Assembly: GCA_020692235.1 (NCBI GenBank)
Contig: JAIMKU010000005.1
Coordinates: forward strand, 1 to 61,238
From: Hydrogenophilus sp.
GTDB lineage: Bacteria; Pseudomonadota; Gammaproteobacteria; Burkholderiales; Thiobacillaceae
Length of the DNA: 61,238 nt
Direction: 5' to 3'
Shown here in pieces: positions 46,765 to 55,702 of the stretch. The position numbers and the translations under genes were made by a program. The notes under the pieces were generated by a model. The model did no database searches. It was not told the DNA's origin and saw only the letters and a list, made by a program, of their open reading frames with translations. Position 1 is the first letter of the stretch. The number at the start of each line of letters is the position of its first letter.

Positions 46765-47771
46765 AACCTCAGGAGGCACTCGCCCGCATCATCGAGCATC
46801 GGGAGATTTTCCACGACGAAATGCTCAGTCTCATGCGCCAGATCATGACCGGCGAGATGAGCCCGGTCATGATTGCCGCCCTGATTACCGGTCTCAGGGT
46901 GAAGAAGGAGACCATCGGTGAGATTGCCGCCGCCGCCACAGTGATGCGGGAGTTCGCCACCAAGGCGCCGGTTACCGATAGAGCGCACCTGGTCGATACC
47001 TGCGGTACGGGAGGCGACTCCGCGCTCACCTTCAATATCTCCACTGCGGCGGCCTTCGTTGCCTCGGCGGCCGGGGCACGGGTGGCCAAGCATGGTGGCC
47101 GCTCGGTATCGTCCAAGTCGGGCAGCGCCGATGTCCTGGAGGCCTTGGGCGTCAACATCAATCTGACGCCGGAACAGGTGGCTCGCTGCATCGACCAGGT
47201 CGGTCTGGGCTTCATGTTTGCGCCCAACTACCATGGCGCGATGAAGTACGCTGCGCCGGTGCGGCGCGAACTGGGCATCCGTACCTTGTTCAATATTCTC
47301 GGTCCGCTTACCAACCCGGCCGGCGTGGCCAATCAGGTCATGGGGGTATTCCATCCCGATCTGGTCGGTATCCAGGCGCGGGTGCTGGAACGTCTGGGGG
47401 CGCGCCATGTCATGGTGGTGCATGGTCGCGAGGGCCTGGACGAAATCTCGATCTCCGGCGAGACCCTGGTGGGCGAGTTGCGGGACGGCGAGGTGCGCGA
47501 GTACACGGTGCATCCCAGCCAGTTCGGCCTCGACGTGCATGACCTCTCGACCATTCAGGTAACAACCATGGAAGAGTCGCGTGATCGCGTGCTCAAGGTG
47601 CTGGACAATGTACCCGGCCCGGAGCGCGACATTGTCATGCTGAACGCCGGCGCCGCCATCTATGTATCCGGCATGGCGGACAGCTTGGCCGATGGTGTGA
47701 CCAAGGCTCGCGAGGCCTTGGCCAATGGCTCGGCCAAGGCCAAGCTCGACGCCTTGAAGCAGTTTGTTTAG
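46761..47771 (+). CDS. trpD: Anthranilate phosphoribosyltransferase
   Basis: Attaches phosphoribose to anthranilate; 336 residues. PRPP-binding [41 protein letters not shown] and [11 protein letters not shown] are canonical. Four-base overlap with trpG. In most relatives trpC follows directly; here a 150-bp non-coding stretch and the opposite-strand dsbB follow instead. Confidence 0.96.
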   Translation: MKPQEALARIIEHREIFHDEMLSLMRQIMTGEMSPVMIAALITGLRVKKETIGEIAAAATVMREFATKAPVTDRAHLVDTCGTGGDSALTFNISTAAAFVASAAGARVAKHGGRSVSSKSGSADVLEALGVNINLTPEQVARCIDQVGLGFMFAPNYHGAMKYAAPVRRELGIRTLFNILGPLTNPAGVANQVMGVFHPDLVGIQARVLERLGARHVMVVHGREGLDEISISGETLVGELRDGEVREYTVHPSQFGLDVHDLSTIQVTTMEESRDRVLKVLDNVPGPERDIVMLNAGAAIYVSGMADSLADGVTKAREALANGSAKAKLDALKQFV

Positions 47772-47924
47772 AGATCGTTTGAGAAGCGCCGACCAATGCG
47801 GCATAACCGCGAAGGAAGGTCATCCCAGAATGCTCTGGTCGGGGACGGGCGTCTGGCACCTTGATTTACAAGCTGCCGTCTACTCGGGAGCAACGATATG
47901 GATATGGCAATAATCAGCGCGTTC

Positions 47925-48425
47925 TTAGCGCCTGGCCAGCAAGGCCAGACCGCAGGCAATCGATGCGGCCGAGAAGGCGACTAAAGCCCAGCCGGCCAGC
48001 GATAGTTTCAGTATCGTCAGTTCCACCTCTTGGCACAGACCGGTCGCCATGAATAGATCGGGCGCCTTTCGGCCTAGCCAATCAACCAGATGCTCGATCA
48101 ACTCGGGAATGTTGGAGGAGCAGGAGAAGGGGTCCATGGGTTGGGCCTGCAACCAGACCTGATACACCGCCACGCCGATACCGGCGGCTGCCGTGACAAG
48201 CGCCAGGACACCGATCATGCGGCCGGTCAAACGCGGTGAAAATGCCGCCGCCAGCAGGGCAAACCCAGCCAACAGCAGAAACAGCACCCGCTGCAATATG
48301 CACAAGTGGCACGGATGCAGGTGCAACTGGGCGGTGAGAACGAAGCTTGCGAGTACCAGTCCAATGCAGGTCAGGGCCAGGGCAAGCCAGATCGGTTTCG
48401 ATTTCAGTACGGGCATGTGGCGCAT
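47925..48425 (-). CDS. dsbB: Disulfide bond formation protein B
   Basis: Inner-membrane quinone reductase that reoxidises DsbA; 166 residues with four transmembrane helices. The two redox pairs are present: Cys39/Cys42 (HPCHLC) and Cys102/Cys131 (PFSCSSN, GLCQEV). ATG 48425 or 48416 (MPVLKSKPIW) may be the start. Isolated between trpD and a periplasmic protein gene. Confidence 0.92.
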   Translation of the reverse strand: MRHMPVLKSKPIWLALALTCIGLVLASFVLTAQLHLHPCHLCILQRVLFLLLAGFALLAAAFSPRLTGRMIGVLALVTAAAGIGVAVYQVWLQAQPMDPFSCSSNIPELIEHLVDWLGRKAPDLFMATGLCQEVELTILKLSLAGWALVAFSAASIACGLALLARR

Positions 48426-48624
48426 AGGTAAACGTCGGCCGCAAGCGCGGCCAGGTGCAACGGGACAGGCCGGCAGTATACGTTACCGTTGCCACGGATG
48501 CAGTCTGCTTGTCCAAACGGGCTTATGTGACATGCATCGGCGGCGGACCCAGGTGCCGTTCAATGGCAGCCAATAATTGAGTATGATTCGCCATCTTTAA
48601 CCTACCACCCAACCAGGAACGTTC

Positions 48625-48999
48625 ATGAAAGCCATATTGTCTTTGTTCGCTATCGTCGCCTCGACTGTCGCGTTTGCCACTTCGCCCGCCGCCCCGGCCC
48701 CGATGCTCGCCGCCCCGGCCAACCCACACGCTGGCATGGCCGCACCCCAGGCTATCGCCTTGTCGCAAAATGGTAAGGTAATCAGCAGTATCGATGTGCC
48801 GACCTATACCTACATCGAAGTCGCCCAGGGCAAGAAGAAGATATGGTTGGCCACGTCCACTACCGCCGTGAAGAAGGGCGACATGATCCGGTTCGACAAT
48901 GGCATGACCATGACCAACTTCTACAGCAAGAGTCTGAAGCGTAAGTTCCCCAGCATCCTGTTCGCCAATAAGGTGGTGGTCGATAAAGGCGCGAAATAG
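48625..48999 (+). CDS. Secreted OB-fold-like protein (NrfJ-related)
   Basis: 124 residues: signal peptide MKAILSLFAIVASTVAFATS, an alanine/proline linker, then a small domain IDVPTYTYIEVAQGKKKIWL, TTAVKKGDMIRFDNG and MTNFYSKSLKRKFPSILFAN. This domain recurs in small periplasmic or c-type-cytochrome-associated proteins (NrfJ-like). No CXXCH heme motif or cysteine remains, and its role is not known. A terminator-like hairpin follows. Confidence 0.7.
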   Translation: MKAILSLFAIVASTVAFATSPAAPAPMLAAPANPHAGMAAPQAIALSQNGKVISSIDVPTYTYIEVAQGKKKIWLATSTTAVKKGDMIRFDNGMTMTNFYSKSLKRKFPSILFANKVVVDKGAK

Positions 49000-49012
49000 C
49001 GCAGTTTTAGCG

Positions 49013-49055
49013 GGCGGCACGGCCGGATGGCCGGTCCGCCTGTTTCACGTTTTTT
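49013..49055 (+). terminator. Likely terminator of the NrfJ-like gene
   Basis: GGCGG (49013-49017) pairs with CCGCC (49036-49040) and CGGCC with GGCCG inside; a T6 run begins at 49050, 10 nt after the stem. Confidence 0.5.
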
Positions 49056-49086
49056 CCCGGCGTAGGCTAAACAGTCGCTTGGCAGA

Positions 49087-49707
49087 CTACGAAACCAGCT
49101 TGCGGCAGAAGCAGTAAACAAACTGCTGCTCGTTGCCTGTGGGGGTGTGGTGGGATTCTCTTTCGTGGCCTAGTAGCTGAAACGGCTCGCCAAACTCGGC
49201 ATGAAGTGCGTTTGCGCTATAGCGCATGACCGAAAGGCCGCTGCATTGGCTGGGGCCGTCCTCGGCAAAGGTGGCCACGATAACCAGCCCTCCGGGCTTT
49301 ACCGACCGCAGTACCTGGCGCACATAGGCCTGGCGTTCTTCTTGAGTGGTCAGAAAGTGGAACACCGCCCGGTCATGCCAGACGTCATAGCCATGCACCG
49401 GAAGCCTGGCCGTCAATATGTTGGTCTCCAGCCATCGTGCTTGAGACCCTCGTGTGCCAAGCCGCGCCTTGGCAGTAGCCAAGGCGGACCCGGACAGATC
49501 GAGGACCGTCACGTTGTCATAGCCATGCGCCAGCAGATCGTCGACCAGTGTCGAAGCGCCGCCGCCGACATCGATGATGGATGCCGACGTCGGAATCCCG
49601 GCGTCCAGGATCAGTTTCAGCGAAAGCCGGGCATGTTCCTGAAACCAACTGACCTCTGTAGCGGCCTTGGTTGTGTAGACTTTTTCCCAGTGATCCTTCG
49701 ATGTCAT
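49087..49707 (-). CDS. Class I SAM-dependent methyltransferase
   Basis: 206 residues. Motif I ASIIDVGGGASTLVDDLL (SAM-binding glycines), motif II VTVLDLSGSALATAK and VWHDRAVFHFL are as in small thiopurine/TehB-like methyltransferases, and the start (DHWEKVYTTKAATEVSWFQE) is the common opening of that subgroup. Substrate unknown; thiol, tellurite or chloride methylation are possible for the group. No operon partner. Confidence 0.85.
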   Translation of the reverse strand: MTSKDHWEKVYTTKAATEVSWFQEHARLSLKLILDAGIPTSASIIDVGGGASTLVDDLLAHGYDNVTVLDLSGSALATAKARLGTRGSQARWLETNILTARLPVHGYDVWHDRAVFHFLTTQEERQAYVRQVLRSVKPGGLVIVATFAEDGPSQCSGLSVMRYSANALHAEFGEPFQLLGHERESHHTPTGNEQQFVYCFCRKLVS

Positions 49708-49802
49708 GGCAGCTCCGATTGATTTATTCCGCAGATCGACGCGATCTCACTCGAATGTTAGCGAAGTAACCGGCACGGTGTCGTAAATCGTGCCGAATAA
49801 TT

Positions 49803-50447
49803 CTAGGCGTTGTCGCCGACAAATGGGTTATTGCTTCGTTCCCAACCGAAGCTGGAGCTCGCGCCATGGCCCGGCACGAAAACGACGTCGTCGCCCAGCG
49901 GCCATAGCTTGCCGCGTATGGACCGGATCAGGGCATCGTAATCGCCGCGCTCGAAGTCGGTGCGGCCAATGGCGCCCTTGAACAAGACATCGCCGACAAA
50001 AGCGATCCGGTCATCGCGCTGGAAGAAGACCACGTGGCCTGGCGTGTGGCCCGGGCAATGCAATACCTCCAGGCGAATCCCGCCGACCGTTACCGTATCG
50101 CCATCGATCAACCAGCGCTGTGGCTGAAAGGCATCGATGTGGGGGAATCCATATAGGGCGCTTTGCTGCGGCAGGGCATCGAGCAGGAAGGCATCGTCCC
50201 GGTTCGGCCCCTCGATCGGGATGCCCAAGTGGGCCGCCAACACCCCGGCGGCGCCGACGTGGTCCAGGTGGCCGTGGGTGAGCAGCAGCCTTTCCAGGGT
50301 CAGGCCGCGTTGTTCAACTGCCGCTAAAAGCCGCTCAGGTTCGCCGCCCGGGTCGATCAGTGCGGCGCGGCGGGTTGACTGACACCAGACCAGGGAGCAG
50401 TTTTGCTGGAATGGCGTGACCGGGATGACGACATGTTTCATGTCCAT
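49803..50447 (-). CDS. Metallo-beta-lactamase fold hydrolase (glyoxalase II-like)
   Basis: About 214 residues from ATG 50445-50447 (MDMKHVVIPVTPFQQNCSLV); a longer frame upstream is unsupported. HXHXDH at 58-63 (THGHLDHVGA), a later His (HCPGHTPGH), Asp (FVGDVLF) and terminal His (VPGHGASSSFG) make a complete binuclear metal site. This YcbL/GloB-like type hydrolyses thioesters such as S-lactoylglutathione; substrate not proven. Confidence 0.9.
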   Translation of the reverse strand: MDMKHVVIPVTPFQQNCSLVWCQSTRRAALIDPGGEPERLLAAVEQRGLTLERLLLTHGHLDHVGAAGVLAAHLGIPIEGPNRDDAFLLDALPQQSALYGFPHIDAFQPQRWLIDGDTVTVGGIRLEVLHCPGHTPGHVVFFQRDDRIAFVGDVLFKGAIGRTDFERGDYDALIRSIRGKLWPLGDDVVFVPGHGASSSFGWERSNNPFVGDNA

Positions 50448-50493
50448 ACTGTCGGGGCGACCTCCGCTTGCCGATCGGCGCGAAGCCGGGTGG

Positions 50494-51042
50494 TCATGGT
50501 CCGGCGGCCTTGCGCACCGCCTGCATGAAATGCCCGGCGCTGGCGTGCATTGTGACCTTGCCGGCCTGGATGTCGCGGGCGTTGACCTCCTTGCCGTAGA
50601 AATTGACATCGGTTTCGTGGTCGATATCCAACTGTGCGCCTTCCAGAGAGACCCCGGCGAACAGGCCGCGGCTGCGGGAATAGGAGACGATCTCGGCGTT
50701 CAATTCGACATCGGTTGCGGCCTCGCCCTGGCGGCCGATGGGGCCGGCGGCGACTGCTGCATCAACGCCCAAGGTAAATTTCCCATGGAGCAGACCATCG
50801 ACGCTGCGGCCATAACTGCCGCCGACGACAAAACCGGCCTTGATGACGCCGGGAATCACGGCGATGCCCTGGGCGTCGCGCAATAACGCCGGCGGGATTT
50901 CCTGTTCCGGCAGGCTCAAGGTCTTTGCCAGTATGTCGGTCGCGGCATCCAGTCGGTCAACCGGATCGTTCTCGATGGCCTGGGCACCGGTGGCGAGCAG
51001 ACCCAGACTCAACCAGACTAATAGGTGTGAGAAGCGGCGCAT
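50494..51042 (-). CDS. SYLF/Ysc84-domain lipid-binding protein, apparently internally shortened
   Basis: 182 residues with signal peptide MRRFSHLLVWLSLGLLATGA. The Ysc84 domain begins (GIAVIPGVIKAGFVVGGSYG), then jumps to RSVDGLLHGKFTLGVDAAVA and GLFAGVSLEGAQLDIDHE. In relatives I recall, about 45 residues (a WSNPAF...GWQIGAQSTD...KTRK section) stand between these. The frame is kept, so an in-frame internal deletion is likely. Whether the product folds is uncertain. Confidence 0.75.
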   Translation of the reverse strand: MRRFSHLLVWLSLGLLATGAQAIENDPVDRLDAATDILAKTLSLPEQEIPPALLRDAQGIAVIPGVIKAGFVVGGSYGRSVDGLLHGKFTLGVDAAVAAGPIGRQGEAATDVELNAEIVSYSRSRGLFAGVSLEGAQLDIDHETDVNFYGKEVNARDIQAGKVTMHASAGHFMQAVRKAAGP

Positions 51043-51106
51043 GGGAACTCCTTGTATTTGGGTGGTGGATCCCAGTTAGTCGCGGGTTTGCTAAATTGGT
51101 TTCCAG

Positions 51107-52183
51107 TCAGGCCATGAAAGGGTAGTCGGTGTAACCCTTTTCGGCGCCGCCGTAAAAGGTGGACGGGTCGGCAGCGTTGAGTGGCGCGCCAGTCTTGAAG
51201 CGGGCGACCAGATCGGGGTTGGCGATAAAAGGCACACCGAAGGCGACCAGATCGGCCGCGCGGGTCTTGACGGCGGCATTGGCGGCATCGCGGTCATAGC
51301 CGTGGTTGGTCATGTAGATGCCTCGCCACAGCGCGCGCAGGCTCCTGGGGTCGAAGTAAGGACCGGCCAGCCCAGGCGTCTCGATACCCAGATTGGTGAC
51401 ATGCAGATAGGCCAGGCCGAAATCATTCAGCCTCTCCACGATTTGGCTGAAGGTGCCTTGCGGGTCGAAATCGCGCATGTCGTTGACCGGCTGGACCGGC
51501 GACAGACGGACGCCAACCCGGTCGGCGCCCACCGCCGTGCAGACCGTTTCCAATACCTCCAACAGCAGGCGGCTGCGATTCGTCACGCTGCCGCCGTAGG
51601 CATCGGTCCGGCGATTGCTGCCGTCGCGCAGGAATTCGTCGAGCAGATAGCCGTTGGCGGCGTGGACCTCGACCCCGTCGAAACCCGAGGCCAAGGCATT
51701 CTGGGCGGCAACGCGGTATTGTTTGACCAGCCCCGGCAGTTCGGCGACATCCAGGGCGCGCGGCTTGACGAAGGCTTGCGGTCCTTGCGCGGTACGCACT
51801 TCGCCGGCCGGCGCGATGGCGGAGGGTGCCACCGGCAAACTGCCGTCCGGTTGCATGCTGGGATGGGAAATGCGTCCGACATGCCAGAGCTGACATACGA
51901 TATGGCCGCCCAATTCATGTACCGCCTGGGTAATGCGCGCCCAGCCAGTCATCTGCGCGCCGTTCCAGATGCCGGGCGTATCGAGGTAGCCGACGGCCTG
52001 GGGCGAGATGCAGGTACCCTCGGAGACGATCAGGCCGGCCGAGGCACGCTGGGCGTAATACTTCGCCATCAGTTCGGTCGGCACACCGCCCTGGCCGGCC
52101 CGTGAGCGGGTCAATGGCGCCATGGCGATGCGGTTGGTGACGCGATAGGGGCCGAGTTGCAGGGAAGAAAAAAGATCGCTCAT
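51107..52183 (-). CDS. Old Yellow Enzyme family ene-reductase (NemA-like)
   Basis: 358-residue FMN oxidoreductase, ATG 52181-52183 (MSDLFSSLQLGPYRVTNRIA). FMN and substrate residues: MAPLTRSRA, CQLWHVGRISHPSMQP, the His/Asn pair in FDGVEVHAANGYLLDEFLRD and RIGVR-type VGVRLSP. Reduces activated C=C bonds and often N-ethylmaleimide or nitroesters with NAD(P)H. No regulator gene alongside. Confidence 0.93.
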   Translation of the reverse strand: MSDLFSSLQLGPYRVTNRIAMAPLTRSRAGQGGVPTELMAKYYAQRASAGLIVSEGTCISPQAVGYLDTPGIWNGAQMTGWARITQAVHELGGHIVCQLWHVGRISHPSMQPDGSLPVAPSAIAPAGEVRTAQGPQAFVKPRALDVAELPGLVKQYRVAAQNALASGFDGVEVHAANGYLLDEFLRDGSNRRTDAYGGSVTNRSRLLLEVLETVCTAVGADRVGVRLSPVQPVNDMRDFDPQGTFSQIVERLNDFGLAYLHVTNLGIETPGLAGPYFDPRSLRALWRGIYMTNHGYDRDAANAAVKTRAADLVAFGVPFIANPDLVARFKTGAPLNAADPSTFYGGAEKGYTDYPFMA

Positions 52184-52306
52184 ATCAGTTCCAGTCGGGT
52201 TAAGTGAATCGCTTCGTTGCCGGTAGTATCGCGGGTTTGATCTTGGCGATTGTGGCATTGATAGGCTAGACTAGCCAGCATCGATTGCAGCCGAAATTTA
52301 CCCACC

Positions 52307-52963
52307 ATGAACCCGCCCGATGCCTTGTTTTGTTTGTCTAGCCATTGCCCGTACTGTCCGGCTATGTTGCAAATTCTGGCCGACATGATTAAGCGCGGTG
52401 TCCTGGGACGTCTGGAGATTGTCAATCTGGAGGCGCGTCCCGATGCCGCCCTGGAGTGGGGGGTGCATACAGTGCCGTGGTTGCGAGTCGGGGGCTTGGT
52501 GCTGACCGGGCAGCGTAGTCAGGCAGAAATCACGAGGCTGATCGAACGCGCCGTCAGCCCGACCGGAATGGCCGATTACTTTCATGACCTGTTGCGTGAC
52601 GGCGAATTGGCGCTGGTGCTGGCGATGGTCGAGCGTCATCCCGATAGTCTGGCGGCCTTATTACCCATTGTGGCTAACCCGGAGGCCAGCATCAATGTCC
52701 GTATCGGCGCCGGTGCGGTGTTCGAGGAGCTCGACGGCCAGCCGCCGATGCGGGCGCTGGTCGCACCCTTGGCTGAATTGACTGGTCACACGGATGCACG
52801 GGTCAGGGCCGACGCCTGCCATTATCTGGCCATGACTGGCGCGGCGGAGGCGCGCGTTTATTTGACCGGGCGGTTGCGGGACGACGACAGCGAAGTAAGG
52901 GAGATTGCGGCGGAGAGTCTGGAAAAGTTGAATGCGGTACTGGCCGGGAATGGCGTCAACTGA
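52307..52963 (+). CDS. Thioredoxin-fold plus HEAT-repeat protein
   Basis: 218 residues. The first 80 form a thioredoxin-like domain with active-site CPYC (residues 14-17) and the cis-proline in HTVPWLRVGG. The remainder consists of HEAT-like helices (LVAPLAELTGHTDARVRADA, YLTGRLRDDDSEVREIAAES). No signal peptide, so it is probably cytoplasmic. Similar fusions occur in betaproteobacteria without assigned function. Its last codons and stop are part of a 28-bp perfect palindrome. Confidence 0.8.
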   Translation: MNPPDALFCLSSHCPYCPAMLQILADMIKRGVLGRLEIVNLEARPDAALEWGVHTVPWLRVGGLVLTGQRSQAEITRLIERAVSPTGMADYFHDLLRDGELALVLAMVERHPDSLAALLPIVANPEASINVRIGAGAVFEELDGQPPMRALVAPLAELTGHTDARVRADACHYLAMTGAAEARVYLTGRLRDDDSEVREIAAESLEKLNAVLAGNGVN

Positions 52964-52981
52964 CCGGCCGGTCAGTTGACG
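52954..52981. repeat. 28-bp perfect palindrome over a stop codon
   Basis: CGTCAACTGACCGG is followed at once by its complement CCGGTCAGTTGACG. It includes the TGA (52961-52963) of the thioredoxin-HEAT gene; no T-run follows. Confidence 0.8.
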
Positions 52982-52995
52982 TACTGCATATTTCC

Positions 52996-53022
52996 GCCGG
53001 ATGGACTGGTTGTCCGTCCGGC
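52996..53022. repeat. Hairpin downstream of the HU gene
   Basis: GCCGGATGGAC and GTCCGTCCGGC pair (one G-T) around loop TGGTT. Possible transcription end for convergent genes although T-runs are lacking. Confidence 0.5.
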
Positions 53023-53032
53023 GTGGAATGAA

Positions 53033-53332
53033 TTACTTCTTCTTGGCGCCACCTTTCTTGGCGGCGACCTTGTCCTTGAACCCCTTGCCGGGCTTGAAGG
53101 CCGGAACGGTGGTGGCGGCGATCTTGATCGCTTCTCCGGTCTTGGGGTTCTTGCCGTTGCGGGCGGCGCGCTTGCGGGCCTCGAAGGTACCGAAGCCGAT
53201 CATGGCCACGGTGTCGTGCTTGGCGACGGTTTCGGTAATGACTGTCAGTACGGCCTCGACGGCGCGTCCGGCAGCGGTTTTGGTCATTTCGGTCTTGGCG
53301 GCAACGGCATCGATCAGCTCGGATTTATTCAT
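53033..53332 (-). CDS. hupB: DNA-binding protein HU-beta
   Basis: 99-residue nucleoid protein: MNKSELIDAVAAKTEMTKTA, the fold signature GFGTFEARKRAARNGKNPKT and the DNA-binding arm, followed by an extra lysine-rich tail GFKDKVAAKKGGAKKK found in several betaproteobacterial HU proteins. A good AGGAG ribosome binding site precedes the ATG. Monocistronic. Confidence 0.94.
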   Translation of the reverse strand: MNKSELIDAVAAKTEMTKTAAGRAVEAVLTVITETVAKHDTVAMIGFGTFEARKRAARNGKNPKTGEAIKIAATTVPAFKPGKGFKDKVAAKKGGAKKK

Positions 53333-53568
53333 GGTGTCTCCTTTAGGTGGGTGGGAAGCCGGCTAATCATAACAATCTCGGGCAGTGACATGCACTAAGG
53401 ATAATTTACCATCAAATAAACATGTTTAGCCCGCGTTAGTCTTCGTATCAACAAAAAAATCGGATTTTTCCCGTGCGCTCGTATCTGAGTCAGCTTACCC
53501 GGACGAAAGGCCTGAAGTGGCGTGGACGTTGTTTTGACCAGGAAAATTTCCCGGATTGAAAAATATTG

Positions 53569-53597
53569 TTGCCTTGATGTCCCGCCGTATATAGAAT
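53569..53597 (+). promoter_or_regulatory. Promoter of tRNA-Val
   Basis: TTGCCT (53569-53574), 17 bp, TAGAAT (53592-53597), then AATCCGCAGCTC before the tRNA; the same 12 bases follow the -10 of the tRNA-Pro(GGG) gene. Confidence 0.7.
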
Positions 53598-53609
53598 CCG
53601 CAGCTCTTT

Positions 53610-53686
53610 AGGCGCGTAGCTCAGCTGGTTAGAGCATCACCTTGACATGGTGGGGGTCGTTGGTTCGAGTCCAATCGCGCCTACCA
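53610..53686 (+). tRNA. tRNA-Val(GAC)
   Basis: 77-nt cloverleaf: acceptor AGGCGCG/CGCGCCT, anticodon loop TTGACAT (anticodon GAC), T-arm GTTGG-TTCGAGT-CCAAT, discriminator A and encoded CCA. A terminator follows 7 nt later, before thrS. Confidence 0.97.
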
Positions 53687-53693
53687 GCGTTTT

Positions 53694-53725
53694 GAAAGCC
53701 AGGCCCAGCCTGGCTTTCTTTATTT
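53694..53725 (+). terminator. Intrinsic terminator after tRNA-Val
   Basis: GAAAGCCAGGC, loop CCA, GCCTGGCTTTC (11-bp perfect stem) then TTTATTT. It lies between the tRNA and thrS, only 15 nt before the thrS start, so it could also act as an attenuator for thrS. Confidence 0.85.
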
Positions 53726-53739
53726 GTGAGGTTAGTGAC

Positions 53740-55641
53740 ATGCCTGTTATTCGCCTTCCCGATGGTTCCGAGCGGACCTTTGCCGCACCGGTCACCGTGG
53801 CCCAGGTGGCGGCCGATATCGGCGCCGGGCTGGCCCGCGCCACGCTGGCTGGCAAGGTCAACGGCCAACTGGTCGATGCTGCTTTTCTGATCGAGAACGA
53901 TAGCGAGTTGGCTATTGTCACCGACAAGGTCGCCGATGGCCTCGACCTGATCCGCCATTCCACCTCTCACCTCATGGCTTACGCGGTAAAGCAACTGTTC
54001 CCCGAGGCTCAGGTGACCATCGGCCCGGTGATCGAGGACGGTTTCTATTACGACTTCGCCTTCAATCGTCCCTTTACACCGGAAGACCTGGCCGCCATCG
54101 AGAAGCGCATGGCCGAGCTGGCCAAACAGGACCTCCCGATCACTCGTGAGGAATGGAATCGCGACGATGCAGTGAAATTCTTCGAGTCGATCGGCGAGAG
54201 GTATAAGGCCGAGCTGATTGCCGCCATACCCGCCGGGCAGACTATTTCGCTGTATCGCGAGGGTGAATTTGTCGACCTTTGCCGTGGCCCTCACGTGCCG
54301 TCGACCGGCAAGCTCAAGGTGTTCAAGCTGATGAAGGTGGCTGGTGCCTATTGGCGAGGCGACTCTAAGAACGCGATGCTACAGCGCATCTATGGCACGG
54401 CGTGGGCGAATAAGGACGATCTGGCGGCCTATCTGCACCGTCTGGAAGAGGCGGAGAAGCGCGACCACCGGCGGCTCGGTAAGCAACTCGATCTGTTCCA
54501 CTTGCAGGAAGAGTCGCCGGGCATGGTGTTCTGGCACCCGCACGGCTGGACACTCTGGCAGGAGGTCGAGCAGTACATGCGGCGCAAGTTCCGCGAGTAT
54601 GGCTATGACGAGGTCAAGACCCCGACGATCATGGACAAGTCGCTGTGGGAGAAATCCGGCCACTGGGAAAACTACCGCGAAGACATGTTTACCACCGCCT
54701 CGGAGAATCGCGACTATGTGGTGAAGCCGATGAACTGTCCCGGTCACGTGCAGATTTTCAACCACAGCCTGCATTCCTACCGCGATCTGCCGTTGCGTTT
54801 GGCCGAATTCGGCTCCTGTCACCGCAACGAGCCGTCCGGCGCCCTGCACGGCCTGATGCGGGTGCGCGCCTTCGTCCAGGACGACGCTCATATCTTCTGC
54901 ACCGAAGAGCAGGTTCAGCCCGAGGTATCCGACTTCATCAAGATGTTGCAGGCGGTCTATGCCGACTTCGGTTTCACCGATGTATCGGTCAAGTTGTCGA
55001 CCCGGCCGGCAAAACGGGTCGGTTCCGACGCGACCTGGGACAAGGCAGAGGCCGGGCTGGCCGCCGCACTCGACCAGAACGCTCTGAAGTACGACCTGCA
55101 ACCGGGCGAGGGCGCCTTCTACGGCCCCAAGATCGAGTTCACCCTGAAGGACTCGATCGGTCGCCTGTGGCAGGTCGGTACCATCCAGCTCGACTTTAAC
55201 CTGCCGGTGCGCCTCTCCGCCGAGTATGTCGCCGAGGACAACACCCGCAAGCCGCCGGTGATGCTGCACCGCGCCATCCTTGGCTCGCTGGAGCGCTTTA
55301 TTGGCATCCTGATCGAACATTACGCCGGCAACTTTCCGCTCTGGCTGTCGCCGGTTCATGCCGTGGTGTTGAACATCAGCGAAGCCCAGGCCGACTATGC
55401 CGTCCAGATAACCGAAGCGCTCAATAAACAAGGCTTCAGGGTCGTTTCGGACTTGAGAAACGAGAAGATTACCTATAAAATCCGCGAGCACTCGATGCAA
55501 CGGGTTCCTTATCAGTTGGTTATCGGCGACAAGGAACGCATGGAGAACAAGGTTGCTGTGCGCGTTCGAGGTGGTGAGGACCTTGGCCAGATGAGTCTGG
55601 CCGACTTGGTCGCCCGCATGAAAGCTGAAATGCGGAGCTGA
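53740..55641 (+). CDS. thrS: Threonyl-tRNA synthetase
   Basis: Class II synthetase, 633 residues from ATG 53740 ([14 protein letters not shown]). TGS domain (1-60), editing domain with [20 protein letters not shown], catalytic core with zinc ligands ([11 protein letters not shown], His in [15 protein letters not shown], and [20 protein letters not shown]) and anticodon-binding C-terminus. First gene of the conserved thrS-infC-rpmI-rplT-pheS-pheT block. Confidence 0.96.
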   Translation: MPVIRLPDGSERTFAAPVTVAQVAADIGAGLARATLAGKVNGQLVDAAFLIENDSELAIVTDKVADGLDLIRHSTSHLMAYAVKQLFPEAQVTIGPVIEDGFYYDFAFNRPFTPEDLAAIEKRMAELAKQDLPITREEWNRDDAVKFFESIGERYKAELIAAIPAGQTISLYREGEFVDLCRGPHVPSTGKLKVFKLMKVAGAYWRGDSKNAMLQRIYGTAWANKDDLAAYLHRLEEAEKRDHRRLGKQLDLFHLQEESPGMVFWHPHGWTLWQEVEQYMRRKFREYGYDEVKTPTIMDKSLWEKSGHWENYREDMFTTASENRDYVVKPMNCPGHVQIFNHSLHSYRDLPLRLAEFGSCHRNEPSGALHGLMRVRAFVQDDAHIFCTEEQVQPEVSDFIKMLQAVYADFGFTDVSVKLSTRPAKRVGSDATWDKAEAGLAAALDQNALKYDLQPGEGAFYGPKIEFTLKDSIGRLWQVGTIQLDFNLPVRLSAEYVAEDNTRKPPVMLHRAILGSLERFIGILIEHYAGNFPLWLSPVHAVVLNISEAQADYAVQITEALNKQGFRVVSDLRNEKITYKIREHSMQRVPYQLVIGDKERMENKVAVRVRGGEDLGQMSLADLVARMKAEMRS

Positions 55642-55663
55642 CTCGAAGCGTTTCGACTGAACG

Positions 55664-55693
55664 GGGAGCGGAAAACCGCTCCCTAAGTTTTTT
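55664..55693 (+). terminator. Intrinsic terminator/attenuator directly before infC
   Basis: GGGAGCGG, loop AAAA, CCGCTCCC, then TAAG and T6. The T-run ends about 10 nt before the infC start region and next to its GGGG ribosome binding site, so downstream expression must depend on read-through or antitermination. Confidence 0.85.
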
Positions 55694-55702
55694 GAAGGGG
55701 AT

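Noticed and set aside
53441-53457. AAAAAATCGGATTTTT as a terminator for HU
   Set aside because: It lies upstream of the hupB start on the minus strand and its stem is A-T only; more likely promoter-region AT-rich DNA.
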